Source: Trissonchulus latispiculum
Taxonomy: Eukaryota > Nematoda > Enoplea > Enoplida > Ironidae
Direction: 5' to 3'
Length of the DNA: 64,000 nt
Assembly (NCBI GenBank): GCA_030248195.1
Contig: JASAND010003983.1
Coordinates: 1 to 64,000, forward strand
Each line of letters opens with the position of its first letter. The first letter of the stretch is position 1. The notes under the pieces are model-generated. The model was not told where the DNA came from. It saw nothing but the letters and a program-made list of their open reading frames with translations, and ran no database searches. Below, piece after piece: positions 1 through 14,492 of the stretch. The translations under genes and the position numbers were made by a program.

Positions 1-560
1 GGCTACTCAGCCAAGAGGCTATATGAGGGTGCTAACCTTTGTCTCTCCCCATCAGTCATAGCTAGTATGACTTTCGCTTCGTCGCCTGAATGCTGTCCCA
101 CAATGGGAAGCTGGAGCAGACACCTTCTTGGCCTTTCGGCTCCGGTAGTAAGACATCCATTAACTGCTCAAACGCAAACTAGAGGAGCACAGCATCTTTC
201 GACACTCCAAGCCCCAAGCGCAGATGGGGTGGGTTCAGAGACAAACCCGGAATGTTGTGTGACCCATTTTGAGTACATGACTCGTTTGCACCCAACACTC
301 CCTCGCAGGAGGTAGGCGGACCACATTGCAGAGGTGCTGGTATATCCCAAGGGGGTCCCTTCCACCGGGAACTCCGCGCCCTACTCTTGACGATAAGTGG
401 ATTAAGGGTTCTTTAGCTTGCACTATACGGTCTTCAAACAGAAGATTGGATTCAATCAACTTACTATACTTACAATTTTGACGGGGACCTAATCAGAGGA
501 TGGGGCAAATACTTGTGAGTTTAACATCCGTTGTAAAACTCCTCATTGGCCAGTCTTTCT
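1..560. other. Unassigned GC-richer segment
   Basis: About half G+C, unlike the AT-rich DNA that follows. Short frames are open on both strands but I recognise no protein motif, splice-flanked exon or repeat end. It could be the tail of a gene or of a retroelement whose body lies left of the window. Confidence 0.3.
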
Positions 561-1010
561 CCCTCACAGACAGGAACTTTCCATTGGTTATTAAGGTTTA
601 CATTCATTAGCGAGAATTGCTTTAGCGAGAATTGCTTTAGTGAGAATTGCTTTAGTGAGAATTGCTTTAGAGAGAAAACTTTAATTTGTAATTTTGCTTT
701 AGTGAGAAATTGCTTTAGAGAGAATTGCTTTAGTGAGAAAACCTTCAGTTGATGAAATCTGTGAAAATTATAATTCACATTGTTTTGACTCGTGCCAATT
801 CACTTCAAATCAAATACTTACTTTGATAAAGTAAAACAAATTAATAAATTAAGTAAATAAATAAAGTGATTATTGAAGCAAATAAATAATAAATTAATAA
901 GATTTTTCCACAGAAAAAAATCTATAAGTTAGAACGGGCGCGAAGTTTTCAGTTCCGACTATACCACGGCAAATGTCTACTAATAAACTTCATCAAAATA
1001 CTTGCGTTTA

Positions 1011-1340
1011 GGCCAGTTCACACTAGGCAACTTTGGTTCAACTTCGTTGCCGCAACTTAAGTTGCCACAAGAAAAAGTTGCAGCAACTTGCACAAACAGT
1101 TGGTTCAACTAGTTGAAGCAACAACCAATCAAACGCAGGAATTTTAGCGCGCCTATTTTTATAATTTGAATCGACCAATCAACATGCTAGTTGCCCCTAG
1201 AAATCGCCCCAAGCGCGATTGCGGCAACCTGGTTGCGGCAACTTTTTTCTCAGTTGCCACTACATTCACATTGGGCAACTTTGGAGCAACTTGGTTGAAG
1301 CAACCAAGTTGCCCCAAAGTTGCCTAGTGTGAACTGGCCT
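1011..1340. mobile_element. 330-bp MITE with 20-bp terminal inverted repeats
   Basis: It begins GGCCAGTTCACACTAGGCAA and ends with the exact reverse complement. The interior is rich in the words GGCAACTT and AAGTTGCC, so the element folds extensively on itself. Target duplication is unclear: TTA on the left, TTT on the right. The end type resembles PIF/Harbinger-like MITEs, but that is only a guess. It sits inside the 601-4206 element. Confidence 0.75.
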
Positions 1341-1636
1341 TTCAGCTACGGGTTTGTGAGCTTGCACTGTGCTTTATTCGCACACATTTTAGTGGAAAAC
1401 ATTTTTAATTTACAAATTTCAAATTTATGCAGTTTTGCAATCATAGAAAGCTAGAATAAAATTGGATGAGTTTGAAATAAAGTTAAAAAATAATAAGTGC
1501 TTTTTCTGCAACAGTTTGTGAGCGTTGCTCCTTCTTGCAACTTGGTTGAGTTGTTTTGGATCAGCTACCTTAAAGCTTACCCGTCTAATGCAGCTTCCGC
1601 TCGTTTAGTCTTATACATGGTTTTTCAAATTAAATG

Positions 1637-1682
1637 TAGAACCGGAACCGATAGACTAGAACCGGTTTTGGAACCTGTATCA
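1637..1682. repeat. GGAACCGG/CCGGTTCC repeat, short copy
   Basis: A short run of GGAACCG and CCGGTT words. The same word forms longer arrays at 36213-36312 and 39399-39515. Confidence 0.5.
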
Positions 1683-2440
1683 CGGTGAAATTTTCCCCCA
1701 GATAATTTCCCTCCTTTTCAATTACTTTCTTTTTCAGAGTATCTTTGAAATGAACTGAATCAAATTTTAAAGGTTGTCCGTCGTAATCGTAACAACAATT
1801 TTCCAAAATTATCACATAGTGAAAGGATACCAGCTCCCAACAACTATAATAAGCAAATTTTTGATTATCTACCACAAATTCTTTCTTGATTGCTGCAACA
1901 ATGTTTGGTAAAGTCGCAGTTATAGAATTGGTATTCGAAAGGAAAGATTAAAGGGCAGCGCTTGATCATTACTGTGATATATGTAATCTCGTTCCCCTTA
2001 CAATTTTTCCGGTTTCGAATTCAGAAGTTCTACAATTCGAATCACAGAAACGGGGGGATTAAACCATTTTCTCTCAAAAGTTTCAATGTTATAATTTTAT
2101 TTTCGTTCTTTGTTGTATTGAATTTTTAATGGGTTTAAAATTACAATAATTTTTAATTAATCGTTGTATTTTCACTCAATTTAAGGAGTATTCAATTTAA
2201 TTTAAAGGATTTAAAATTTTTAGGGTTAAGTTTAGCTCTTGTCTAAGACTGTTCATCGAAAGTGCTCTGTATCCTTTTTTTCTGAAAGATTCCAGAAGAC
2301 AATCTACACTTCTTGTTAGTCAGGTCAGGGCGTCAGGCTAATTGTCAGGCTTACTCTTCTGTGTTCTTGATATTTCACCGGAGATACTTTGACTGGTACA
2401 AGTTAGTTAGAATTAAAGGTTAGTCTCGTATTTAGTAGAA

Positions 2441-2635
2441 AAACCTGTAGATTCCACTGGTTTACAAGTTTACTCTACAAATTACTGGATACTCTGATAA
2501 CGCAAACTGAGTATATAATGACGACAGTAATCATAGTCTTTGAGAAGATTAAATTTTTTTGAAAATTTTAAAATTTTCAGTATTTCATCATCCCGCGGAT
2601 GATTTTTTACGGCCGCTTCCTGCAGACAAAGGTTT
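2441..2635. repeat. Diverged direct repeat, copy 1
   Basis: This segment recurs about 698 bases downstream at 3139-3325. Shared landmarks in order are CCTGTAG, ACAGGTTTACTCTAC-like sequence, GATAACGCAAACTGAGTATA, an A/T-rich inverted repeat, and ACGGCCGC. The copies have diverged by roughly a quarter of positions, so this is an old duplication or two insertions. Confidence 0.65.
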
Positions 2636-2695
2636 GGAACCGGCCCATTCAAAAACGTGTCACTACAGTTTGGGTTCGAATTCAAACTTAAGCTT

Positions 2696-2751
2696 GCCTG
2701 GGTGGCTCAAGCGGTAGAGCGTCGGTTGTGGGTTCGATCCCCACCTCAGGC
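2696..2751 (+). repeat. tRNA-like SINE head lacking the anticodon arm
   Basis: A 56-nt tRNA fold can be drawn: a 7-bp acceptor stem (GCCTGGG with CTCAGGC, one G-U pair), a D arm GCTC-loop-GAGC, a 7-nt linker, and a perfect 5-bp T stem GTGGG/CCCAC around a TTCGATC loop. The A box (TGGCTCAAGCGG) and B box (GGTTCGATCCC) of RNA polymerase III promoters are intact. The anticodon arm is missing, so it cannot decode. It is best read as the promoter head of a tRNA-derived SINE. Confidence 0.6.
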
Positions 2752-2824
2752 CCGAATTTTTCGGGTCTGTGATGCTGTAGTGACAACTTTCTTGCTTTCG
2801 TCTGTTATCTTGTATCATTCCCAA

Positions 2825-2925
2825 TTTCACCGGTGATATTATTCCGGGGTAAACTTTCACCGATAATATTTTTCCGGGGTAAAACTTTCACCGGTGATAT
2901 TTTTCAGGTGGAAAATTTCACCGTG
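2825..2925. repeat. Minisatellite, about 31-bp unit, 3-4 copies
   Basis: Units of the form TTTCACCGGTGATATTTTTC followed by CGGGGTAAAAC. CACCGGTG is palindromic. The last copy has decayed. Confidence 0.6.
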
Positions 2926-2949
2926 ACACCGGCCTCAGCTCAAGTAACA

Positions 2950-3705
2950 ACATACTCTTAGAAATGTTCCAGTAGAAAGTACAGGAATCACTTTTGTAGA
3001 TGATAAATACAAAAGCTTTTGTGGAAAATACAGGTTAACTCTTGTAATTTCCACAGGTCATCCTTGGTAGTATTCACAGGATATACTTTGTGTAGAATGG
3101 ATTATAAGTTAGACTAGTATTCAATACAAATGAAACCTGTAGTTTTCACTGGATTACAGGTTTACTCTACAGGAAAGTACTCGATACGCTGATAACGCAA
3201 ACTGAGTATATAAGGGCGACAGTGGTCATAATTTTTGAAGACTGAAATTTTTTGAATATTTTCAAATCTTCAGTCTTCCAACACCCCGTGGGTGATTTTT
3301 TTGTAACGGCCGCTCCCTGCCGAAAATATTTTGGGAGCGGCCGACCCCCTGCACCTGCCCCCCCCCCTTGCTGAAATAACAGGTCGTTCCAGTAAAAGTT
3401 ACAGGTTTTTTCTTGTAAAAACTACAGGTTTGGTATATGATTTAGGATTGCCAAAAAAAGTCAAACAAAACTACAGGCTTCTTTAGTATTTTCTACAGGA
3501 AACTCCTGTAATAAAAACTACAGGTTTTCTCAGTATTTTCTACAGGAAATTCCTGTAATTTTTACTATTCGAGAGACCGGTAGAAAATACAAAAGTTACT
3601 TTTGTAGAAAATACAGGAAGCTCCGCTAGTGACTGACCGCACAGGAGCACTTTTGTAGAAAACTACAAGAATTCCTGTAGTTTCTACAGGAGTCTTTTTA
3701 AGAGT
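2950..3705. repeat. Region dense in TGTAG..CTACAGG palindromic words
   Basis: More than a dozen occurrences of CTACAGG, CCTGTAG and TTTTGTAGAAAATAC, often paired as short inverted repeats, with the second copy of the 2441-2635 repeat at 3139-3325 inside. No coding sequence is visible. It belongs to the interior of the 601-4206 element. Confidence 0.55.
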
Positions 3706-4380
3706 GCATAATTGTTTTTCCTCAGTTGAAATTCAAAATGAAAACTCCTTCAAAGCTTTACATTAATACATTTCCTAGAATAATTTTTATATACTTAGCA
3801 CTAGCAGGTCTAAATTTGCGGTAAATATTATTGCTAAAACCGGCACATTTTGGACAAAACTTTTTTTAATTAAACGAATGATAAATTTTAAGCACATTGG
3901 GACAGCTGGCTGAATTTGTCCTGTTTTTGGAAGCTTTTCCAAGTCCCAGAGGCTAGAACCAATACATCAGAGGACAGAGCTGTTTAGTAGGCTCGATATT
4001 TTATACTTTTTGTTTAATGTTTTTAATAGTTCTGTGGCAAATTCTCTCTGAAGCAATTCTCGCTAAAGCAATTCTCTCTAAAGCAATTTCTCTCTAAAGC
4101 AAAACTTGCCTTTTGAGGCTTTCTCGCTTATGCCAACTTTTGAAATAACGAACGCGCATTTTCTCACTAAAGCAATTCTCGCTAAAGCAATTCTCGCTAA
4201 TGAATGCACACGCTTTCCATTGACCTCATCCACGATGTAATTTACCCTACATCTTTCCTTGGAGTTTGTTGGAATATGACAGGATATCCGGATTAACTCA
4301 AAAACCCTTTTACCTAACCAAACAGCAACTAGGTTTACCTCATAGCATAAGTTTGCAAAAATAATTAGAATTCAACGTAC

Positions 4381-4438
4381 CAGTAGTTGAAGAAATAAAC
4401 AACACTGCGAGAATGATGCTCGTTTTATAGTAGTCCAT
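4381..4438 (-). CDS. Possible first coding exon with signal peptide
   Basis: On the minus strand an ATG opens MDYYKTSIILAVLFISSTTG, which has the polar start, hydrophobic core and small-residue end of a secretory signal peptide. It runs into a good donor, G|GTACGT, after 58 nt (phase 1). No downstream exon was found toward lower coordinates; the 601-4206 element would lie in the following intron and the rest may be off the window. Host function unknown. A chance open stretch cannot be excluded. Confidence 0.3.
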
Positions 4439-4439
4439 G

Positions 4440-5432
4440 TTTAGGATAGTAATTTGTAGAAACCATTCGGTGCCAAAGATTCAATACTGCCGTTGTGCCA
4501 GACTTATTAGAAGAATTACGCTGCAACAACGACACACTATGTTTTAAAAAAGATTTAATAAATAAACTACTAAATTACGAATTTTTTAAAAGAACATTGG
4601 CATATTAATTGTACAAACAAAAGTAGTTAACTATATAACAGGTTTATAGCGAAGTTTGCAACGTCTAAAACCTAATCTAGATGTTTCGTATCAAGTTTTC
4701 GTCTAAAAGGAACTTTAAAGATACGATTCTTTAAAGCACCTTAGTGGCACTAACACTGTAAAAAAATTAGAATTAAACAAAAATTATGTGCGGTACTGCG
4801 GTAAGCCTTAATCCTCGTCTAAAAGAAATGGCGACAGCCTACGCCAAACTACCAAAATGTTGTTTACTGCAGTCTCAAAGCTTCAGTTTACTTTCGAATT
4901 ACTGCTTGCTTTCCAGATTACGGGAGATATATGTGGTATTGATTTAAGATTCGCGACGATTTCCTGCTTTCTATTGACACCATAATAACTGCGTTCAGCT
5001 GTTGTTCTTAATAGCATCAAAGGATCACCATCAATGGATCAATCGACGCGACGACGTTTTATAATATTTCTTGTCCGTGTCATGTACGAAGAGTTTGTAG
5101 TGGAAGAGTAAGACACCACATCCGCACTCTTCCCAGTCAGTAATAATAATTTTGTATGAATGCGGTTCCAGGAAGAAATGAGCTTTCTAGCCATACAAAA
5201 GTGATCTGGTTTAGTCCACACATTCACTTTTAAATGAAATTGTGTGAAATTTCTTTCAGTACCCTGTTTTGTTGTCAGTACCTTTGACGGAAGGAGGATG
5301 CTGAGTGCTGACTGCTGACACTGAATAGCTGCCATAGCACTTACACGAGGTATTCTACAAGGCTGTGAGGACCTCCACCGGAGGTTCTGTGGTAGCTCCA
5401 CCTGACAGGCGGCCTTGGGATATGAAATGTGT
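4440..5432. other. Non-coding stretch with one foldback-related motif
   Basis: No gene seen. A 120-codon minus-strand frame at 5039-5401 lacks recognisable motifs and splice context. Near 5085-5135 the sequence AGAGTTTGTAGTGGAAGAGT, followed by a GGAAGAG..CTCTTCC-type hairpin, resembles the subterminal part of the foldback at 6938-7643, so it is probably a decayed relative. Confidence 0.35.
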
Positions 5433-5600
5433 GCTAGAGCTTATTTTTTGCAAGCTCTAGACTATGAAATGATCTTCCACTTACAGCGCAGTAAGAAACC
5501 ACTACGGTATCAGAGAGCTAGAGCTTATTTTTTGCAAGCTCTAGACCATGAAATGATCTTCCACTTACAGCGCAGTAAGAAACCACTACGGTATCAGAGG
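5433..5600. repeat. 84-bp tandem duplication
   Basis: Two adjacent 84-bp units, nearly identical. Each starts with a small inverted repeat (CTAGAGCTT, T-rich centre, AAGCTCTAG). The duplication looks recent. It does not lie in a recognised gene. Confidence 0.85.
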
Positions 5601-6283
5601 CTCATGTCGTTAGTTATGCAAAAAATCACCAACTTACAGTTTCCTCTCTCAGATTTGTTTTTTGAACTTCTAAGCCTCTAAGTTGCAAACATTTAAATAC
5701 TTTTTAGAATCTTTATAAAATGTTTTTGAAAGTTATTCGCTGGCCATAAGCAGCTTTATAAGCAGTTAACTTTATTAAAGCGACCAGCGAATCGGATGAA
5801 CAGCAGTGTTTCGAGTTTTTGATGGTTTCTTCAACGTTCTTTCATATCCCAAGCCTTGGAATGCGAGTTAGCATTTGAGCTTTAATAAAAATGTTCCACT
5901 TTTAATTTTTAAACATTGAAAAATACATTCACATATTTTCAATGTCGCAAACTGCAGTAGGAAAGGAATTAGTAGTGCCTAAGGAATTGAAAATTAAACT
6001 CATTACAATGCAAAAGATTTCGGAAGTGGTCAAATTCATTTAGCAAGAAGCCTTCAATTCCTAACTGACATGTAGACCGGAACGAAGAACAAAAACAAAA
6101 ATTATTCCTCAATGGCTACATTATATTCTGTAGATCTATTTTTATTCCTATTCGTTATTCTTTAACCGAAATTCTTCAATGAATCCTAACTTAACTTTCT
6201 TCGATGCAAAAGCGGGCGAATCTGTATGTTATTTATTGTTTAGCACTAATGACAAATCACAAGTCAAACAACGATCAACATAA

Positions 6284-6289
6284 TTTATT
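6284..6289 (-). promoter_or_regulatory. AATAAA poly(A) signal of the cathepsin F-like gene
   Basis: TTTATT on the plus strand reads AATAAA on the minus strand, about 15 nt after the TGA stop at 6304. If used, the 3' untranslated region is only a few tens of bases long. Confidence 0.55.
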
Positions 6290-6303
6290 CACAAGTTCAG
6301 TTT

Positions 6304-9315
<3,012 letters not shown>

Positions 9316-9591
9316 GCTCTAATCTGTAATCAAAACAGAATTTAAAAAATAAAAAGGCTATAAGATCAAACCTAAAGTGATTGTAACGTATATATTATCA
9401 AGAGTATATTATTAATATTAAATTCCAAAAATACAGAGCCATTTAAGACAGAAACTGCTTAAACTATGTAAGGCGTCATTCAACTCTTAAGAGTTTAAAA
9501 TTAAACTGCTATTAGGAAATACAACAATAAATGTGTATAATAATCTAATAAAAATTTATTATTGAAGAAATCAATAAAATTGTAACGCTAC

Positions 9592-9633
9592 CTTTCAAAG
9601 TAAGATTGTTGATAGCCACAGAGAAGCAAAGTA
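9592..9633 (-). other. 5' non-coding exon of the cathepsin F-like gene
   Basis: Inferred from the TATA box about 30 bases upstream and a donor GAAAG|GTAGCG at 9592/9591. The matching acceptor TTACAG|ATTAGAGC lies 8 nt before the ATG, so the second exon runs from 9323. The left boundary (start of transcription) is an estimate. Confidence 0.45.
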
Positions 9634-9656
9634 ATTTATGGATAAAGCAGGAAACC

Positions 9657-9663
9657 TTTTATA
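9657..9663 (-). promoter_or_regulatory. TATA box of the cathepsin F-like gene
   Basis: GGCTATAAAAGG on the minus strand is a near-consensus TATA box placed about 340 bases upstream of the ATG, with a spliced non-coding exon between. Confidence 0.6.
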
Positions 9664-10680
9664 GCCTGCATAATCTTATCGAATCTGGCTTATCAGGCTG
9701 CCAACAATAGTTCTGTTGCAATCTATTGCTGTAGTTACATTTTTATTAAAACAATAGCTTGAAAATTAAAATATTTTACAAGTGACATGTGACCTTGACA
9801 AGAAAGACAATAGTTGCACACATCCTACGCTGTTGTCAGTAATAACGTCTAATGATAATACCCACTAGATCGCCCAAAATCTTCACCACTATCTCGCTAG
9901 TGTTATGACTTCAGTTGCTTCAATGGTATCAGTTATATTCAAAATTGTTCTTGCATAAATTTTAATACGAAAAACATGATAAAGTAATTTTTACAAAAAC
10001 AGCATCTACATTTTATGGATTTTCCGGCAACAGCCGGAACTTCTGCTGTCGTAAAGAGAGATAGCTTGGTTTAGTTAGGCCGTCCGGTTCAGCAAGCGAA
10101 CTGTTGTTTTCGTTAAATCAGGACAAATACGTTGATTTCCCGCTTCAATATCTATCATCTGTCTGAAGTTAGTTCAGGTCTCAGGATACCTACCTACGTG
10201 ACTAGTTTACATGACTTCTAATTCATGTTTCTATTCTGCTGGAGTGGAATATATTCCCCCGGTTTAATCGTATGTAATGCACGTATGCTGTTGCAATTCT
10301 CTGCTGCCTCCTCTATCTTCAACACCTGGACTAGTTAGTTACTTAGTATATGATGTGTGTATTTTGTAGCGCCAACAGAAAACAATGAAGGTAGCCAGCC
10401 CTATTAATTTTCAGAAACATCAAATCCGAATCTGTTCCTAAAGTAACATTGAACTTTACGATATATAAATTTTTGCTGGGATTGCAGATTACCAATATCG
10501 GTGTCCTATACGCTGTGAAAAACGACCGCAATAATTTTTTAATTGACGTTACGATAATTCAGGATGGAAAGGGTTAAATTCAACAATGCGCTCTGGCGTT
10601 ACTTGTAGCTCAAATACGCCGCAAACATTTATCGATTAGTAAAAGTTCACAGAGATGAAATTCAGCAATAACAATATTAG
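9664..10680. other. Intergenic, nothing recognised
   Basis: AT-rich DNA upstream of the cathepsin gene. I see no coding exon, RNA gene or repeat with clear ends. Confidence 0.4.
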
Positions 10681-10689
10681 ATGCTAGTA

Positions 10690-11095
10690 ATATTTCAGGC
10701 ACTGAAACTGAAACTAGGTTACAGGTTGTAGAGGTTTCAGTTTCAGGCACTGAAACCGAAACTTAAACTATTTTGGGATGAGACCAGACATGTGCAGGAG
10801 GGGGAGTTTTGGGGGATGAACAGGCGGCCGGGGGCCGCCGGAAAACCGGATTTTTCCAGTTTTTGGCCCAAAACACCGGAAAAATCCGAATTCTGGGAGA
10901 GTGAGGGACCCCTCTGGGGGGTCTAGGTCTGGGAGGGGGGTGAGACCCCCAACCCCCTCCAAGGACATGTACATATGGATGAGACCTGAAACTGAAACTA
11001 TTCTGGGAGAAGACCTGAAACTGAACCCGTCTTGGACCGCCAACTGAAACTGAAACTGAAGCTGAAACTAAAATCGGTTACTGAAACAACACTAT
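10690..11095. repeat. GAAACT-rich repeat interrupted by a GC-rich block
   Basis: Words such as ACTGAAACTGAAACT recur at 10698-10770 and 10980-11090. Between them lies a G- and C-rich block (about 10790-10960) whose apparent reading frame is compositional. A similar GTTTCAGTTTCAG-rich patch is at 39001-39290 in APEH intron sequence. Confidence 0.55.
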
Positions 11096-11287
11096 TAGGA
11101 TGCTGAATTGCATCAAATCAAATGGACATTAGCAGACGACCAACTGTTGGTTGGTTACGTTCCGAAAAGGGGAGTTTTGCCTTCCCTCAGCTAATCTCTG
11201 TACCCTTCCTGAATTTTATTTTTAACTGGCCACTATGATTCGTGAATTAATGGGAATCATTGAGAAATTACTTGAAACACAGACGTT

Positions 11288-11351
11288 CAGTCGTGTAGTG
11301 GTTAAGACTTTAGGCTGTCACCGCAATCAACTGGGTTCAATTCACGATTGG
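11288..11351 (+). repeat. tRNA-Asp(GTC)-like SINE remnant
   Basis: CAGTCGT pairs with ACGATTG as an acceptor stem. TAGTGGTTAAGAC resembles the tRNA-Asp A-box region, CTGTCAC an anticodon loop with GTC, and GGGTTCAATTC a B box. At about 64 nt with poorly paired anticodon and T stems, this is a decayed tRNA-derived sequence, not a working tRNA gene. It is followed by AT-rich sequence, as in a SINE. Confidence 0.5.
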
Positions 11352-11359
11352 CTGTAATT

Positions 11360-12320
11360 TTTAATTTTATAAAGAAGGTTAATCTGTCTTCCAGTTTTAG
11401 AGTTGAGTTAAATAATGACATCTTACGCCAACAAGATCCCGTAATCAAGAATTTTTCGATAAAGGATTTGGGACGTTTCAGTTTCAGAATAGTTTTTAGA
11501 CGATGTTAGATAGGAAACCTAGTTAGATCAGAAACCTAACCTACATAAATTGTCTCAATAAAGTGGGAGAACTGCGGAATCGACCATTCAAAAAAACCTT
11601 GCTCGAAAAGGGGTGGAGAGTACAAATTTCACGCAAAAAGAAATCTGAATTCGCAAATCATTGATATGAAATTTTAATGGCTCAACAAATGCCCCTTTTA
11701 GAGGCAAACTTACTTAATTTAGCTGACTTTGAATCAGAATCGGGTGGCCAGCTGGAATTGTAACGCGACAGCGGTACTGCAATCAATGTAGGAAGTGGAT
11801 CAGTCGATAACATCAAGTTTTGAGTTTTTGAGTCAAATTTTGAGCGTCAATTTAATTACGTCCGGCTAACAAAAGCGGCAACAGAAGGCAATTGTAACGT
11901 TTGGCTTTTTCATATTATCAACTAATCTGCCATACTAATTCTATTGGCGATAGCGGGAAGTTTAAGCTGAGGAAGGGGCCAGACCTGGTCGTTCGATCAA
12001 CCAACTAAACTGAGCAGGATTCGTTTGTTCCTCTATCCAGATAAGGTAACAGCATTCTCCGGCAGACTATTATTATCCGGCATCCAAGAAACTCAAAATA
12101 TTTAGGAGACAGCTTGTTAGATGAAAAATTATGCATAGTTCAAGCATGCCAATAAATTTCGGACAAATAACCAACAAGGACAATTCCTCTGCTTAAATAT
12201 TACACGATACTCTAAATTTCATTTAAACTATAGCAGCTACGACAGCGGATATAGCAGCTAGAAAGAGAAAAGGTTAGAACGATGCGAATTAGAAATAGGA
12301 AAAGAATTTAACTCAAAGAA
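11360..12320. other. Intergenic, nothing recognised
   Basis: No coding exon or element ends seen. Confidence 0.35.
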
Positions 12321-12321
12321 C

Positions 12322-13566
12322 TTAAGGGGGGGGTCCATCGTGAAAAATGTTTAGACCACGGATTTCGGTCATTTTCACACATAATCTAGCCATATATGTC
12401 GTACATTTCAAGTTTAAATTTTGAGTTGTTTCGTTCAGTTCTCCGTAAGTTATGAGCCATTCATTGAGTACAATTTGAATATCAGCGAAAATGAGGGTGC
12501 TGCAGACAACTGAAGCAAGTTTGCGCAAATCAACTTCATATATTTAGCTTATTTTGCTATGCATATTTAAAAACAATTAATAAAACATTTTCGAACAGAT
12601 TCAAGCCGGATAAGCTTGATCAGAAGCTTCCTTAAAGGATTTTCCGAAGAAAAAGGCCCCTGTTCCCCCGATGTAATGAAATATTTAAGAGCGCTTAACT
12701 TAAAATACAAGCATTTTCGAGCCACAGTTCTATGAGAAGAATTCATCCCTGCACTGAGAGCTTTCGATTGATATATAATATGCCATATTTTGAAAATTTT
12801 GAAAAATCGCTGTTTTGTGAATTTCGGGGCCTGAGGTTCCCCATTGGCGCACTAAGAAGTACTGGACACAGCTGTCGGCATAATTCATGCAACAAATTGA
12901 TCCTAGGCATGAATAAATATGTTGAAATGCAAAAAATGCAATTTTGCAATATAGCTTGGTCGTAAAATGCCTATCTTTCGGAAAAACAGCAATTTTCGCA
13001 ATTTTGAAGAAAAAACTAATTTTTGCGCCAAAAAAATCTCGACACTGGCAAAAGATTCGAAGTAACATTGGGTATCGTTCGAAAGCTTTATACATATACT
13101 GTGTCACTGTGGAATTAGAATTTTTAGTTAGGACTTCTATTTTTTATAATATGCAGTCAAACTTAGTGACCCCCATTTTTCGGCACCAAAAAAGACAGAT
13201 TTTAGCAATTTTCGGCAGTTCGCTAACTTCAAAAATTCATTAAAGTTTTTTGAAGGCCTAATTCAAAATTCTAATTCCACAGTGACACAGTATCTGTTTA
13301 GAGGTTTAAATCGATACCAAATGTTACCCGGTATCTTACACCGGTTTTGAGATTCTTTGGCACAGAATTATAATCGACACTTTTTCGATTTCCTATGTTT
13401 AACACATGCATACCTCTACTTTGAGGTGAATTTTGTCAACAACCGTAAGAGATCCAACTCAAATTTTATAAATCCGTTAAAATATCCCGCCTGGACAATA
13501 AAATATGTGAAAATGAGAAAAATCAGAGATGTTCGAAAAAATTACCCCAAAGTGGACCCCCCTTAA
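12322..13566. mobile_element. TTAA/G-run element, member 1 (1.25 kb)
   Basis: TTAAGGGGGGGGTCCA at the left end is mirrored by TGGACCCCCCTTAA at the right. The interior is AT-rich with many AAAATTG/CAATTTT words and no plausible protein. The same plan (TTAA, a run of 7 to 11 G, then a family-specific word) recurs at 25078-26480 and 39585-40813. Confidence 0.7.
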
Positions 13567-14480
13567 GAACTCAAATATTTAACGGCCACTACCCGCCCAA
13601 AGTAACGACGGGTAGGGGCCAAGGTAGACTAAAGTGTCAACTAAGTTAAAAAGAAAACTACATTCTGTTTATTAGTGACTATATACAATGTAGTATATAC
13701 TCATAATACAGCATATATATTTACAAACAAGCTAGCTACACACAGTAAAAATATAAACATCAAAACATCAATGTAAAGCAATGCGTTCGCATTGAATCAT
13801 AAGCATTACGCAGTCAGACAAGCAGTTAGAACAGCCAGTGAGTACTGAATATAAGAAAATTAATCATAAAGAACAGAAAATAACAATTTAAGCAGACTTC
13901 ACAAAATAAAATTCACACTAAAAACAATGAAACTTTCCGAAAATCGTTCTAAAGTTTTTCTCAACAAATCGAAGTATTCCAATTTACAGGTACATACCAA
14001 GCACGATTACACTCAACCGAATCCATATCTTATGAAAAGGAAGGCGTTATATACATTTGTTTCCTTATTGTACATGGACTATCTATCTATTGAACTACTA
14101 CACCTTCAAGATTTTTAGCCAGGAAGCAGTTTAACCACGTTTTGCAGATAGAAAAATCTAACGAACCACGAAAGCTTGGAAAGTCAAATAAAAATAAAGG
14201 TTATACTGAATGCGAAACTTTCAATATCAATCTGCAACAAGGTTTACATTCCATGAACCGAGTCTAACAAAGTTTTGTAATTTTTGCGTGAAAAACCTAA
14301 ACTTTTTTACAGACTACTATTATTACATATTACGGCAAAAAACTATGTACTATGCGCACCAGATGCACGATACCATGTTATCAGCTGCAGTTGTTGTAAG
14401 TTATGCAACTACCGATTTGTCATTTGTTATTGCTACATAATTTCTACACGACAAGCCAATTGCCAAAAATGAGGAAAAAA
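13567..14480. other. AT-rich stretch, probably 3' flank of the 14493 exon
   Basis: No exon recognised. If the minus-strand exon ending at 14493 is real, its 3' untranslated region and poly(A) site lie here. Confidence 0.3.
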
Positions 14481-14492
14481 ATTTAGATCAGC

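Larger units (their letters stand above)
601..4206. mobile_element. 3.6 kb element with inverted arrays of a 15-bp word
   Basis: The left end starts CATTCATTAGCGAGAATTGC and continues as a tandem array of the 15-mer GAGAATTGCTTTAGC and variants to about 750. The right end (about 4044-4206) is the reverse complement of the same array and ends GCAATTCTCGCTAATGAATG. The outermost 50 or so bases pair almost perfectly. No transposase is visible inside, so it is probably non-autonomous or decayed. A TA next to GCGAG at both ends could be the target duplication, but the symmetry runs a further 7 bases outward, so the true end is uncertain. The interior carries other nested repeats. Confidence 0.65.

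Noticed and set aside
2696..2751. Functional tRNA gene
   Set aside because: There is no anticodon arm, so it cannot decode.
11288..11351. Functional tRNA-Asp gene
   Set aside because: Anticodon and T stems do not pair properly and the length is short; only the pol III boxes and loop remain recognisable.
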